From the NCBI GenBank assembly GCA_021325355.1, contig JAJPHI010000034.1, positions 1-64,000 on the forward strand: a stretch of 64,000 nt of DNA, read 5' to 3'. Within the stretch, counting starts at the first letter, position 1; the number at the start of each line of letters is the position of its first letter. Made by a program: the position numbers and the translations under genes. Below are positions 8,570-17,458 of this stretch, piece by piece. The notes beneath the pieces were generated by a model. The model saw only the letters and a program-made list of their open reading frames with translations, had not been told where the DNA came from and did no database searches. Source of the DNA: Pseudomonadota bacterium. GTDB lineage: Bacteria > Desulfobacterota > Binatia > Binatales > Binataceae.

Positions 8570-9139
8570 TTGGACATCCATCACGACTTGGTTGACTCAG
8601 CGAAGATCCTGGTCGTCGCGGCCGCGGTCGGACTCGATGTGCTGGCGATTTCGATAAGTCTTGGCGTCGCGCGCCTATCCTCGAGCGCCAACCTGCGCTT
8701 CGGTCTCAGCTTCGCGCTGGCTGAAATCTCGATGCAGGTGTTGGGCTACGCCCTGGGCGCCCATGCGGGAAAGCTGGTCGGAGACGCGGCCGCCTATTTT
8801 GGCTTCGGTCTGCTGGCGATCATCGGGGCGCGGATGCTCTACGAGTCGTTCAAGACCGAGCGCGCAGCAACATTCGATCCGTCGAAGGGCTCCGGGCTGC
8901 TGATGACCTCGTTGTCGGTAAGCCTCGACTCGTTCGGTGTCGGGATGGCGGTGGCGGTCGCCGCGATTCCCTTCATTCCGCTGCTGATCGCAATCTCGAT
9001 AACGACATTTTCGCTGACCTTCGCCGGTCTGACCTTCGGTGAACTCCTGGGGGCGCGGATGGAGCGGCGAGCGGAGTCGTTGGCGGGAATCACGTTGATC
9101 GTTCTGGCAGTCGGTTTTACGCTACAACATGTTCTCTAA
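8570..9139 (+). CDS. mntP: MntP-type manganese efflux pump
   Basis: Seen: 189 aa, six predicted membrane segments in two related halves, with the Asp-containing repeats AAAVGLDVLAISISLG and SLSVSLDSFGVGMAV that are the metal path of MntP. Known: MntP exports Mn2+ across the inner membrane. The start used is TTG 8570, which gives an N-terminus matching the family; no ATG precedes it in frame. I looked for a yybP-ykoY manganese riboswitch in the 110 bases upstream and saw no convincing match. Confidence 0.9.
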   Translation: MDIHHDLVDSAKILVVAAAVGLDVLAISISLGVARLSSSANLRFGLSFALAEISMQVLGYALGAHAGKLVGDAAAYFGFGLLAIIGARMLYESFKTERAATFDPSKGSGLLMTSLSVSLDSFGVGMAVAVAAIPFIPLLIAISITTFSLTFAGLTFGELLGARMERRAESLAGITLIVLAVGFTLQHVL

Positions 9140-9187
9140 TGTAACTGCACGTTGCCTGCTCGTTTGATATTGCCTCTGGCTCATTCG

Positions 9188-9267
9188 ACTGTTAACAAGT
9201 AGTTTTGTTTGTTCCAGCGAACTGTTAGCAAACTTGTGACACAAATTTTGGTCGATCTTCGCTGGAA
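9188..9267 (+). promoter_or_regulatory. Repeat-rich leader ahead of a small ORF
   Basis: Within 80 bp there are two direct copies of ACTGTTARCAA (9188-9198, 9221-9231, 33 bp apart, about three helical turns). An 11-bp inverted repeat TTGTGACACAA lies at 9234-9244, and a 9-bp inverted repeat TTCCAGCGA/TCGCTGGAA at 9212-9220 and 9259-9267. The arrangement looks like binding sites of a regulator or a structured leader; the factor is unknown. Confidence 0.4.
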
Positions 9268-9285
9268 ACAACCAAAGGGGGAAAT

Positions 9286-9588
9286 ATGGAAAACGGGAGG
9301 ATGGCGCGTCATCGCGACGTGCGACGACGACCCACCGCGCTGCGGCTCGAGCGCATCGAGGCGCAGCTCGATCTGCTGGAAGAGCAGCTTCGGAACTGTC
9401 AACGCCTGCATTGCGGGGCAGGCGCAAATGCCGGCTCGGGTCGGCCCCAAGCAGTCGCGCCAGCAATGGATTCGGCGACGCTCAAGTGCGTCGCGGAACT
9501 GCTGCTGGGCCTCGAGGCGGAGGACGGCAATCCGCCAGCCACCCGGCTGAAGCGCCGCACCATCGGTACAGCGCGCGCCGCCGCCTGA
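9286..9588 (+). CDS. Small basic hypothetical protein
   Basis: Seen: 100 aa, Arg-rich, with a short helix LERIEAQLDLLEEQL that could form a coiled coil and no membrane segment. ATG 9286 is preceded by a strong AAAGGGGG ribosome site 5-6 bases away, which is the main reason to accept it. The stop lies in the loop of a G+C-rich hairpin. I do not recognise a family. The upstream region is unusually rich in repeats. Confidence 0.55.
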   Translation: MENGRMARHRDVRRRPTALRLERIEAQLDLLEEQLRNCQRLHCGAGANAGSGRPQAVAPAMDSATLKCVAELLLGLEAEDGNPPATRLKRRTIGTARAAA

Positions 9589-9600
9589 AAGGCGGCGCGC
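9573..9600 (+). terminator. G+C-rich hairpin between convergent genes
   Basis: GCGCGCCGCC (9573-9582) is followed by a perfect complement GGCGGCGCGC (9591-9600), an 8-base loop apart, at the junction of the small ORF and phaC which face each other. No T-run follows on either strand, so it is a weak or bidirectional terminator at best. Confidence 0.4.
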
Positions 9601-9607
9601 CTGCGGT

Positions 9608-11311
9608 TTACGGCCGCTGATGCACGTAGGCACCGGGGGCCGGCATCAGCGGCCGATACGTTTCATTACCGGGCTCGCGCGGCGCCTCACGCCAATCGCC
9701 CGAGCGATGGTCGAGCCATTCGGCCCAATGCTCCCACCAACTGCCTTTGTGCTCGAGGGCCGCTTCGCGCCATTTGTCGGCGGTCGGCGCGAGGCGGGGA
9801 TTGGTAAAATATCGCGATTTGAAGTTGCCCGGCGGCGAAACCAGGCTCTGCACGTGGCCGCTGCCGTTCAGCACGAATTCCACACGACCGCCCAACAACT
9901 GCGCCGCGTGATAGCAGGAACGCCACGAGCAGATGTGATCGGTGAGCCCGGCGAGGACGTACAAATCGCTGTCCACCGCGCTCAGATCGATCGGCGTACC
10001 GAGAATTTCGATACTATTCGGCGTGACCAGCGGATTACGCAGCAGCAGATCGAGAAAGCCGGCGTGCAGCTCGGCGGGCAGATTGGTCGAATCGGAATTC
10101 CAATAAAGGATATCGAACGGCGCCGGATCCTTGCCCATCAGGTAGTTGTTCACCCAGTAGTTCCACACCAGATCGTTGGGTCGCAGCCAGGCGAAGATCC
10201 GCGCCAGTGAGGCCGCATCGAGCACGCCCCGGGCGCGCGAGCGCGCGCAGGCGGAGCGGACGTTTTCCTCGGTCGCGAACATGGTGGTGGCGGACGGCTC
10301 GCCCGAGTCCAGCATCGTCACGAGCAGCGTCGCCGCGTGGATGCGACGTTCGCCGAGCGCCGCCAGATGACCCATCAGCAAAGTCGAGGTGATCCCGCCG
10401 GCGCATACCGCGAGCAGATTGACGTCGCGGCTGCCAGTGATGGCGCTGACCACGTTGACGGCTTCCTTGAGCGCGGCGACGTAATCGTTGAGGCCGCGCG
10501 CGGCATACTCCGGCCCGGGATTGCGCCAGCTTATGGTGAAGAACTGAAAACCGCGCGCCACCGCGTATTCGATAAGACTGCGCTTGGGCGCGAGATCCAT
10601 CACGTAATACTTGTTGATTTCCGGCGGGACGAGCAGAAGCGGGCGCGTGCGAACCTGTTTGGTACTCGGCGCGTATTGGATTATTTCGCAGAGTTCGCCG
10701 CGATAGATCACCGAACCGGGGGTGACGGCAAGGGTCTCGCCGACCTTGAACGGGCGCTTATCGACCTGCGAGGGCATCCCGCCGTTGTTCTTGAGATCAT
10801 CGAGAAAATTGCGCAATCCGGCGAGCAGGCTCTGGCCCGCGGTTTCAAACGCCCGCTTGAGCGCCGCCGGGTTGCCGAGAAAAAAGTTCGTCGGCGCGAG
10901 CGCCTCGGTCAGAAGCGTCATCGCAAAACGATGCTGCGCCGCGGCTTTGCCGCGATCGCGCCCGTCGTCGAGCAGGCCGTGCATGGTCGTGCGCCAGGCC
11001 AGATAGCCCTGCATCAGCGCGCGATAAAAGGGATTTTCCATAAAGGTCGGATCGGCGAAGCGCCGATCCGACGGCTCGGGCGCGATCGCCGAAGCGCCGA
11101 TCGCGATCTCAGCGAGTTCAGTGAGCAGGCGCCCACCAGCGGTGAACAGCCGCGCCGGCTGCGTCAGCAGGTCGCTCGCGATCTCGCCGAACGTGGCGAA
11201 GATATCGCGCGTATCGAGATCGACAAAAGGGTTCGCGCCGAGAATCGAATCGAGCGCCGAAGCGGCATCTTCAGGGGGTATTTCGACGGCTTTTGGTTGA
11301 GCGAGCGCCAT
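9608..11311 (-). CDS. phaC: Polyhydroxyalkanoate synthase
   Basis: Seen: 567 aa from ATG 11311, which has an AAGGAGG site 9 bases upstream. An in-frame start at 11401 is less likely. The N-terminal PhaC domain is followed by an alpha/beta-hydrolase core with the nucleophile in LLAVCAGGIT (C303), the aspartate in LAGLTDHIC (D458) and the histidine in NGSGHVQSL (H486). Known: PhaC polymerises hydroxyacyl-CoA into storage polyester. The length is near class II enzymes. The usual first glycine of the GxCxG box is alanine here. No phaA, phaB, phasin or PHA depolymerase is adjacent, so monomer supply is not shown. Confidence 0.92.
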   Translation of the reverse strand: MALAQPKAVEIPPEDAASALDSILGANPFVDLDTRDIFATFGEIASDLLTQPARLFTAGGRLLTELAEIAIGASAIAPEPSDRRFADPTFMENPFYRALMQGYLAWRTTMHGLLDDGRDRGKAAAQHRFAMTLLTEALAPTNFFLGNPAALKRAFETAGQSLLAGLRNFLDDLKNNGGMPSQVDKRPFKVGETLAVTPGSVIYRGELCEIIQYAPSTKQVRTRPLLLVPPEINKYYVMDLAPKRSLIEYAVARGFQFFTISWRNPGPEYAARGLNDYVAALKEAVNVVSAITGSRDVNLLAVCAGGITSTLLMGHLAALGERRIHAATLLVTMLDSGEPSATTMFATEENVRSACARSRARGVLDAASLARIFAWLRPNDLVWNYWVNNYLMGKDPAPFDILYWNSDSTNLPAELHAGFLDLLLRNPLVTPNSIEILGTPIDLSAVDSDLYVLAGLTDHICSWRSCYHAAQLLGGRVEFVLNGSGHVQSLVSPPGNFKSRYFTNPRLAPTADKWREAALEHKGSWWEHWAEWLDHRSGDWREAPREPGNETYRPLMPAPGAYVHQRP

Positions 11312-11513
11312 GTCAGCGTCCCTCCTTGGCCGGGGCGGTATGATCATCCGTAGCAAAACCTCCTTCGCGTTGGCGATAGGCGGGCACCCGGATTCACGCA
11401 AATTGGTCGCGCGCGCGACGGAGCGCGCCGCTTCAACCGATTCCGCGACCCTGATAGAACCAGTGCGCCGGCGGGTGCTTCCTTAAACCAGCGGCCCGCA
11501 GCAGACTGGAACG

Positions 11514-11948
11514 ATGACCAAGGCGCAATTGCAGGATGACCTCAGGCAGGCGATGAAGGCCGGCGAGAAGCCGCGCCTGATGACGATTCGCGGCATACTT
11601 GCGGAAGTGAGCCGCGTCGAGAAGGACGTTCGGCGCGAGGCGACGAGCGACGAAATTCTGCAGATCATCAAGCGCGAACGCGCCCGGCGCGACGAGGCGC
11701 TCGAGTTTGCGCGCAAGGGCAAGCGCCACGACCTCATCGAACAGAACGAAGCCGAGGCCCGCGTTCTTGACGCCTATCTGCCGGCGGCGCTCAGTCCCGA
11801 CGAAATAAACGCGGCGATCGCCGAGCAGCTCAGCGCCGGCATCGCGCAGATGGGCCCGCTGATGAAAGCTCTGCGCGACCGCTTTGGCGCGCGTCTCGAC
11901 GGCCGGATTGCGAGCGATCTGGTCAAACAGGCATTGGCGAAGCACTAA
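11514..11948 (+). CDS. GatB/YqeY domain protein
   Basis: Seen: 144 aa, all-helical, with LRLMTIRGILAEV-like and ARVLDAYLPAALSPDEI segments followed by the C-terminal domain MKALRDRFGARLDGRIASDLV. This is the YqeY family, which resembles the tRNA-binding tail of GatB amidotransferase subunits. Its exact role is not settled. It is divergent from phaC and 32 bases ahead of the epoxide hydrolase gene. Confidence 0.88.
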   Translation: MTKAQLQDDLRQAMKAGEKPRLMTIRGILAEVSRVEKDVRREATSDEILQIIKRERARRDEALEFARKGKRHDLIEQNEAEARVLDAYLPAALSPDEINAAIAEQLSAGIAQMGPLMKALRDRFGARLDGRIASDLVKQALAKH

Positions 11949-11980
11949 GCGCAACCCGCGACCGCTGGAGGAAGGTCCAT

Positions 11981-13132
11981 ATGACCAGCACGATCGAACC
12001 TTTCAGGATAGAAGTTCCCGACGCCGTCCTCACGGACCTGCGCGAGCGTCTGGCGCGCACCCGCTTTCCCGACGAGATACCGAACAGCGGATGGGAGTAC
12101 GGGACCAACCTTGCCTACATGAAGGAGCTTATCGACTACTGGCGGTCGCATTATGACTGGCGCCGCCACGAGGCCGAGCTCAACCGCTTCCATCATTTCA
12201 AGGCGACGATCGACGGTCTCGGGGTCCATTTCATCCATGAGAAAGGGCGCGGGCCGAACCCGAAGCCTCTGCTGCTTTCGCACGGATGGCCGGGGACGAT
12301 TTATGAATTCATGGAACTGATCCCGATGCTCACGGATCCGGCCGCCCACGGCGCGCCGGCCGAACAGTCCTTCGACGTGATTGCGCCGTCGCTGCCCGGC
12401 TACGGTTTCAGCGACCATCCGACGACGCGCGCGACGAATATCCAGGCGATCGCTGAGCTTTTCCACAAGCTGATGACCGAAGTCCTGGGTTATCGCCGCT
12501 ATTGCGCGCAGGGCGGAGATTGGGGCTCGGCGATAACCTCGCGTCTGGGTGAAGTCCATGGTGAGAGCCTGTACGGTATCCACGTCAACCTGGTGTTCGT
12601 CGGAGGACGCACCCGGCGCGAGGGCGATCTGAGTAACGAAGAGAAGGTCTTCCTGGCCGACCTCGATTCCTTCCGGCGGGAGGAGACCGGGTATCAGCAA
12701 ATTCAGGGCACCAAGCCGCAGACGCTGGCCTATGGCCTCAATGATTCGCCGGCCGGACTGGCGGCGTGGATCATCGAGAAGTTCCGCACCTGGAGCGATT
12801 GCCACGGCGATATCGAGCGGCGGTTCACCAAGGATCAGCTCTTAACCAACGTGATGATCTACTGGATCACGCAGACGATTAACTCTTCGACGCGGCTCTA
12901 TTACGAGGCGCGGCATCATCCGTGGCGGCCCGATCCCAACAAAAGAATCGAAACGCCGACCGCCGCCGCCATCTTTCCGGGTGAGATCCTCAAGCCGCCG
13001 CGTGCCTGGGCCGAGGAAGCGTTCAATATCCAGCGCTGGACGGTGATGCCGCGCGGTGGTCATTTCGCCGCGATGGAGGAGCCGAAGCTTTTGGCGGATG
13101 ACATTCGCGCATTCTTCGCGCCGATGACCTAG
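11981..13132 (+). CDS. Epoxide hydrolase, alpha/beta-hydrolase with EHN domain
   Basis: Seen: 383 aa. An N-terminal EHN domain (FRIEVPDAVLTDLRERLAR, then WRYG-type GWEYGTN) precedes an alpha/beta-hydrolase core: oxyanion motif LSHGWPGTIYEF, nucleophile CAQGGDWGSAI (Asp), and a C-terminal RGGHFAAMEEP (His). These match microsomal-type epoxide hydrolases, which open epoxides to diols through an Asp-ester intermediate. The ATG has a GGAGGAAGG site just upstream. A GST gene lies 4.3 kb away. A role in detoxifying epoxides formed by the pmo-type monooxygenase is possible but only inferred. Confidence 0.9.
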   Translation: MTSTIEPFRIEVPDAVLTDLRERLARTRFPDEIPNSGWEYGTNLAYMKELIDYWRSHYDWRRHEAELNRFHHFKATIDGLGVHFIHEKGRGPNPKPLLLSHGWPGTIYEFMELIPMLTDPAAHGAPAEQSFDVIAPSLPGYGFSDHPTTRATNIQAIAELFHKLMTEVLGYRRYCAQGGDWGSAITSRLGEVHGESLYGIHVNLVFVGGRTRREGDLSNEEKVFLADLDSFRREETGYQQIQGTKPQTLAYGLNDSPAGLAAWIIEKFRTWSDCHGDIERRFTKDQLLTNVMIYWITQTINSSTRLYYEARHHPWRPDPNKRIETPTAAAIFPGEILKPPRAWAEEAFNIQRWTVMPRGGHFAAMEEPKLLADDIRAFFAPMT

Positions 13133-13206
13133 CGATGCGGCGCCCTCCAGCCGCAACTGCGTGGGCAGTCGGCGGAGCAGAGGCGCGCGAATGAAAGCGG
13201 CGGCCT

Positions 13207-14313
13207 TCAGCCGAGCGCCTGCTGAATCTCCCGCATCACCTCCGGGTCCGGCTCGCGCGCGATGGCGCGCTTGAGCTCCCGCGCCGCCGCGCCGTCCGCG
13301 ATTTGGCCGAGAGCCCAGGCGGCGTGCGCCCGCACGATAGGCTCGGGATCGTTCGCCAGGCTCTTCGCCAACACCGGAACCGCCGCGGGATTACCGCTGT
13401 TGCCGAGCGCCACGGCGGCGTTGCGTAAGAGGCCGCGCCGCCTGGCGCGGGCGATCGCGGTCTTTCCAAAGCGCCGGCGAAAGCCCGTCTCGTCGAGATC
13501 CATCAGTTCCGGCAGCGAAGGCATCAGTTCCGCGTTGGCCGGCGCCGCGCCGTCATCGCGATTCCACGGGCAGACCTCCTGGCAGATATCGCAACCAAAG
13601 ATCCAATTGCCGAGACCGGGACGAAGCTCGGTCGGAATCGAGCCACGATGCTCAATCGTGAGATAGGAGATACAGCGGCGTGAATCGATCAGCAGGCCAT
13701 CCGCCAAAGCGCCGGTAGGGCACAGCTCGAGACATCGTCGGCATTTTCCGCAATGGTCGCGGTACGGGGCGATCGCGGACGGAAATTCGACGTCGGTGAA
13801 AATCTCGGCCAGAAAAAAATACGATCCATGATGGACATTGATGAGATTCGTGTTGCGCCCGAACCATCCGAGACGCGCCGCCGCGGCCCATTCACGCTCG
13901 AAGACCGGACCGGTATCCACGTAGATCCGGGTCCGCGCGCCCGGCCGCAACTCGACCAGCCGGGCGGCCAAGCGTCGGGCCATCTGCAGCATCGTGTCGT
14001 GATAATCGGGACCGAGCGCGTACGCCGCGATCCGACCACGCAGCTCGGTGCGCCAATCAAGGCGCGGAGGGACCGGCGGCGTGTAGGGAAATGCCAGACT
14101 GATAACCGAGCGCAGACGCGGATCCAAACGGCGCGGATCCAGACGCCGCTCGGGCTCCCGCGCAAGCCACGCCATCTCGCCGGCGCGGCCATCTTCAAGC
14201 CAGCGTCGGAAGAACTCCTCGCGATCGTCGAGGCGCGCGATTCGGGCGAAGCCGGTCAGAACAAAACCGAGTGATTGCGCGGCCTCGCGAATTGCCTGTT
14301 CGAGCGAACGCAT
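13207..14313 (-). CDS. queG: Epoxyqueuosine reductase QueG with HEAT repeats
   Basis: Seen: 368 aa. The N-terminal domain has SLAFPYTPP and YVDTGPVFEREWAAAARLGW, typical of the cobalamin-binding QueG core. Two 4Fe-4S motifs follow, CGKCRRCLELCPTGAL and CDICQEVCPWN, and then a C-terminal HEAT-like repeat region (AHAAWALGQIADGAAARELKR). Known: QueG reduces epoxyqueuosine to queuosine in tRNA, the last step of queuosine synthesis, in the cytoplasm. Length and layout match the longer QueG form. It ends a minus-strand run with the two upstream genes, 16 bases after the membrane protein's stop side. Confidence 0.92.
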   Translation of the reverse strand: MRSLEQAIREAAQSLGFVLTGFARIARLDDREEFFRRWLEDGRAGEMAWLAREPERRLDPRRLDPRLRSVISLAFPYTPPVPPRLDWRTELRGRIAAYALGPDYHDTMLQMARRLAARLVELRPGARTRIYVDTGPVFEREWAAAARLGWFGRNTNLINVHHGSYFFLAEIFTDVEFPSAIAPYRDHCGKCRRCLELCPTGALADGLLIDSRRCISYLTIEHRGSIPTELRPGLGNWIFGCDICQEVCPWNRDDGAAPANAELMPSLPELMDLDETGFRRRFGKTAIARARRRGLLRNAAVALGNSGNPAAVPVLAKSLANDPEPIVRAHAAWALGQIADGAAARELKRAIAREPDPEVMREIQQALG

Positions 14314-14329
14314 CGCGGATCGTCATCGC

Positions 14330-16045
14330 TCAAGGCGCAGGCGGCGGCGGTATCACGACCGTAGCCGGATTGCTCATCGGCACGACCGGCGGCCTCACCT
14401 GAAAGGTTGCCGTCTCGCTCGTCAGCGCACCCCAGGCTTCGAGCCGCAGCAGGTAGCGCAGCGCGTGATGCCAGGTAAGCCTGTTCGGTTGAGCCTCCCA
14501 GCGTTCCGCATAGTCAACGCGATCGGGCGAAGGATGGCCGTCCTGGCCAGTCAGAACCAGCAGGCGAGCGTGATCGGCGTTTTGGACCGGTCGGAAACCG
14601 CGCAGATACCATCGCAGCACCGACGTCCATTCGCCTGCGCAAAAGACCGTGGCGTCGAGCGGCGGTATCTGCCGCTCGAGCAGTGCCGCGCGCATCGGCA
14701 GGTCGAGCGTGGTCGCGCCGTCGCTCCAGTAGAGATTCGCGTGACGCGTCCATGGCGGCTCAGCCGGATTCGGTGCCGGATAAATGAAGTTGATCATTAG
14801 TTGGACGTAAGCGGACAGTATCAGGAGCGCCAGCAATGGCCATCTGATCGACGCCCAGCCGGAACTGCGATACAGGTACTCGATCCCGATTCCACCGAGC
14901 AGCGCCGCCGGCGGCATCAGCGCGAGCACCTTCTCCTCCACAGCGAGCGGCAGCGACAGACACAGTGCAAAAGTAACCACCGTCCACAACAGTGTAAAAC
15001 CGCCCCGCCCGCTTCCGCGAGGCGTCAAGACAACGGCAACGAGGCCTACCACGACCCCGGCGACGATCGCGAATTCATAGAACCCCGCCGGCAGCGCGAG
15101 CGCATCGATGGCGTGGCCGAGCCTGACCATACTCGGCGCCGGCCATGCGGCAAGTCGCGTCGGGATATGATCGAAGGGACCGCCGACGGCCCACTGGATA
15201 GCGAGGCAGACGGCGCTTCCGGCAAACACTGCCGCATCGACACAGCCGCCATAGCGCTTGAGCCAGACGCGCGCGGCCAGATACGGATGTTTTGTGGTGA
15301 GCGCCGCGATTAGTCCCGCTATTCCCGCGCTCAGCAGCAGCGCGAGCCCGATGACGCCGCCCACCGTTCCCGCGCCGAGCATCAGGCCGGCGATCACGCC
15401 CAACAGCGCGGCCCGCCCGCGAGTAGGCAATTGCCGCAGCCGCATGAACGCGACCACGGCGAGCATCGCGGCGCCATCCGCAACAATTCCATCAGACCCG
15501 GCGCGCGTCAGGTACGCGAGCGTCGGCGACAGAGCCAGCATCAGGCCGAGCGCCAGCGCCCCGGCCCGACCGATTTGCCGACGCGACGCCAGCGCGACGC
15601 CGACCAGAAGGCATCCTGCGACAACCTGAATGACGCGCGCCGTGAAATCGTCCGCTCCTGCGGCGGCAAACACCGCCGCCTGCGCCATCTGAGCCCAACC
15701 GACCGAGTAAGGATGAAGACCGCCGACGGCTTCGTTCGTGCCGTTGGCCAGATCATACGCGAACAGCGCCCGCGCGGCGGCGCGCGCGCTCAAGGTGCTA
15801 AGTCCGAGTCCGAAAAAGCGTGTGACGACGGTCCAGAGAAGGATAACGCCCCAGGCCAACTCCTCCATCGTCAGGACGTGGAGTGGTCGGTCGAGCGGCT
15901 CGACGGAACTCTCGAGGGGTGCGGGCTCGGCGGCGATTGCGACCGGCGCCACACCGCCGGAAACCAGCCGCCAACCTTCAGGACTATCCGGCGACCGGCG
16001 CCATTTTCTCGGGATAATAGGCAATCGCGGCGGAGCTCCCCGCAT
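14330..16045 (-). CDS. Polytopic membrane protein, GT-C/TIGR03663-like
   Basis: Seen: 571 aa with about ten hydrophobic segments. The first luminal-loop region (GLHPYSVGWAQMAQAA after FFGLGLSTLSARAAARALFAYDL) resembles the acidic loop of GT-C glycosyltransferases of the PMT/ArnT type, and the C-terminus is a soluble segment. The likely family is the one related to Agl23/TIGR03663. Such proteins are thought to transfer sugars from lipid carriers, but no activity can be read here. It starts 14 bases after the zinc-ribbon/TPR gene, so the two are probably co-transcribed. Confidence 0.65.
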   Translation of the reverse strand: MRGAPPRLPIIPRKWRRSPDSPEGWRLVSGGVAPVAIAAEPAPLESSVEPLDRPLHVLTMEELAWGVILLWTVVTRFFGLGLSTLSARAAARALFAYDLANGTNEAVGGLHPYSVGWAQMAQAAVFAAAGADDFTARVIQVVAGCLLVGVALASRRQIGRAGALALGLMLALSPTLAYLTRAGSDGIVADGAAMLAVVAFMRLRQLPTRGRAALLGVIAGLMLGAGTVGGVIGLALLLSAGIAGLIAALTTKHPYLAARVWLKRYGGCVDAAVFAGSAVCLAIQWAVGGPFDHIPTRLAAWPAPSMVRLGHAIDALALPAGFYEFAIVAGVVVGLVAVVLTPRGSGRGGFTLLWTVVTFALCLSLPLAVEEKVLALMPPAALLGGIGIEYLYRSSGWASIRWPLLALLILSAYVQLMINFIYPAPNPAEPPWTRHANLYWSDGATTLDLPMRAALLERQIPPLDATVFCAGEWTSVLRWYLRGFRPVQNADHARLLVLTGQDGHPSPDRVDYAERWEAQPNRLTWHHALRYLLRLEAWGALTSETATFQVRPPVVPMSNPATVVIPPPPAP

Positions 16046-16059
16046 GCAGCGTAACCGAT

Positions 16060-17271
16060 CTACTCGGTCACCGACTGCATCACATGGCCGCTCGCGGCGT
16101 CGCAGAGATCAATCCTGATGGGCGTGGTCACTTTGTAGCTCGCCTTGGCGTTCTGCACGCCGGACTTGAGATCCGCAATCAGCTTGGCCTCGGCGAACGG
16201 TGGCATCTGGTCCATCGGAAAGTTGTCCATCAGCACACGCGCATTGTCATCCGAGGCCCAGGTTACGGAATCGACCTTGGGACCGGCGATCGGCAGGTTG
16301 CGGATCGCCTGCTCGACCGCTTGGCGGAAGTTGGTCGGCGAAGGGGCGGCGGCTGGCGCCGGCGGCGCGACCTCGGTTGAGTTGCCGGTAACCACCGGCT
16401 GACTGGCGCCACTCACGCTCGCCAGAATCTCGCTGGCCCGCGCGCGAGTCTGATCGTTCGGGGCGAGTCCGATGGCGCGCTGGAGAAGTTTCTTGGCCTC
16501 GTCCGGACGGCCGCTCTGAGCGTAGGCGATACCGAGGTTGAAGGTCGCCTCGAAGAAATCCGGATGCGCGCTGAGGACTTTCTGGTATTGGCGGATAGCC
16601 TCGTCAGTAGCGCCGCTCGACAGCAGCATCGTGCCGAGATCCGTGCGCACGTCAGGATCGTCAGGACGCTCCGCCAGATAATGCTCATAGGCGGCGATAG
16701 CCGCGTCGTACTTGCGTTCGTCAAAATCGATATTGCCGGCACCCCGCAGCGCATCGAGGTTATCCGGGTCGAGTTTGAGCACATGCGAGAACGCGTCGGT
16801 TGCCGTGGCGTAATAGCTAGGATCGAAGGCAGCGGCGCGCAGCGTGACCTCGCCCAGCAGATTCCACGCTTTGATATCCTGCGGATTCGCTTCGGCCTTT
16901 TTCTGCGTCGCGGCGATAAAGGCGACGGCGGCCGTCGGCAGTTGGACCTTCGGATGATCGGCGGGCGTCTGCGGTGCAGACGCATCGGATACCGTCGGCG
17001 GTGATGAAGCGGCGGCGATAAGCTGGTCGCGGACCGGAAGCTGGCGGAAAATGACAAAGGCGATGACTGCTCCGAAAGCCACCAGCGCCGTAAAAATGCC
17101 GACGAAGGGGGCGAGTGCAACCCATGCCCCGCCTCGCTCAGAGGTCGCGATCCGGGCCCGCTCCCGAGCGTCCGCACGAGCAGCTTCGGACGGGACGAGC
17201 GCCGCGCCGCAGCCAACGCAGAAGCGCGCATTGGCAATCGCCTCGGAACCGCACTGAGGGCAAAAACGCAT
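16060..17271 (-). CDS. Zinc-ribbon, single-membrane-span TPR protein
   Basis: Seen: 403 aa. The N-terminus is a zinc ribbon (MRFCPQCG ... FCVGCGAAL). One transmembrane helix lies near residues 50-75 (FVGIFTALVAFGAVIAFVIF). A low-complexity linker and about four TPR repeats (residues 130-290) follow, then a C-terminal domain of unknown type. Zinc ribbon plus membrane anchor plus TPR is common in proteins that organise envelope complexes. No enzyme motif is visible. It is close-coupled to the following membrane glycosyltransferase-like gene, so the two may act together. Confidence 0.75.
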   Translation of the reverse strand: MRFCPQCGSEAIANARFCVGCGAALVPSEAARADARERARIATSERGGAWVALAPFVGIFTALVAFGAVIAFVIFRQLPVRDQLIAAASSPPTVSDASAPQTPADHPKVQLPTAAVAFIAATQKKAEANPQDIKAWNLLGEVTLRAAAFDPSYYATATDAFSHVLKLDPDNLDALRGAGNIDFDERKYDAAIAAYEHYLAERPDDPDVRTDLGTMLLSSGATDEAIRQYQKVLSAHPDFFEATFNLGIAYAQSGRPDEAKKLLQRAIGLAPNDQTRARASEILASVSGASQPVVTGNSTEVAPPAPAAAPSPTNFRQAVEQAIRNLPIAGPKVDSVTWASDDNARVLMDNFPMDQMPPFAEAKLIADLKSGVQNAKASYKVTTPIRIDLCDAASGHVMQSVTE

Positions 17272-17458
17272 ACGAATCGCGGACTAACGATATGCAAAAT
17301 GCACGCTTACTGCTAGGCACTCGCGCCCCTCGATTCGCCCAGGCAGGGCGGCCTGATTGGGTCTTGCCAAGCGAATCGGCTATTATCCGGCCTCATCCGC
17401 TCGGCCCACGGCCGGCGGAACTGGTCCACTGATTCACCAGAAAGAGGGAGGAGTCTCG

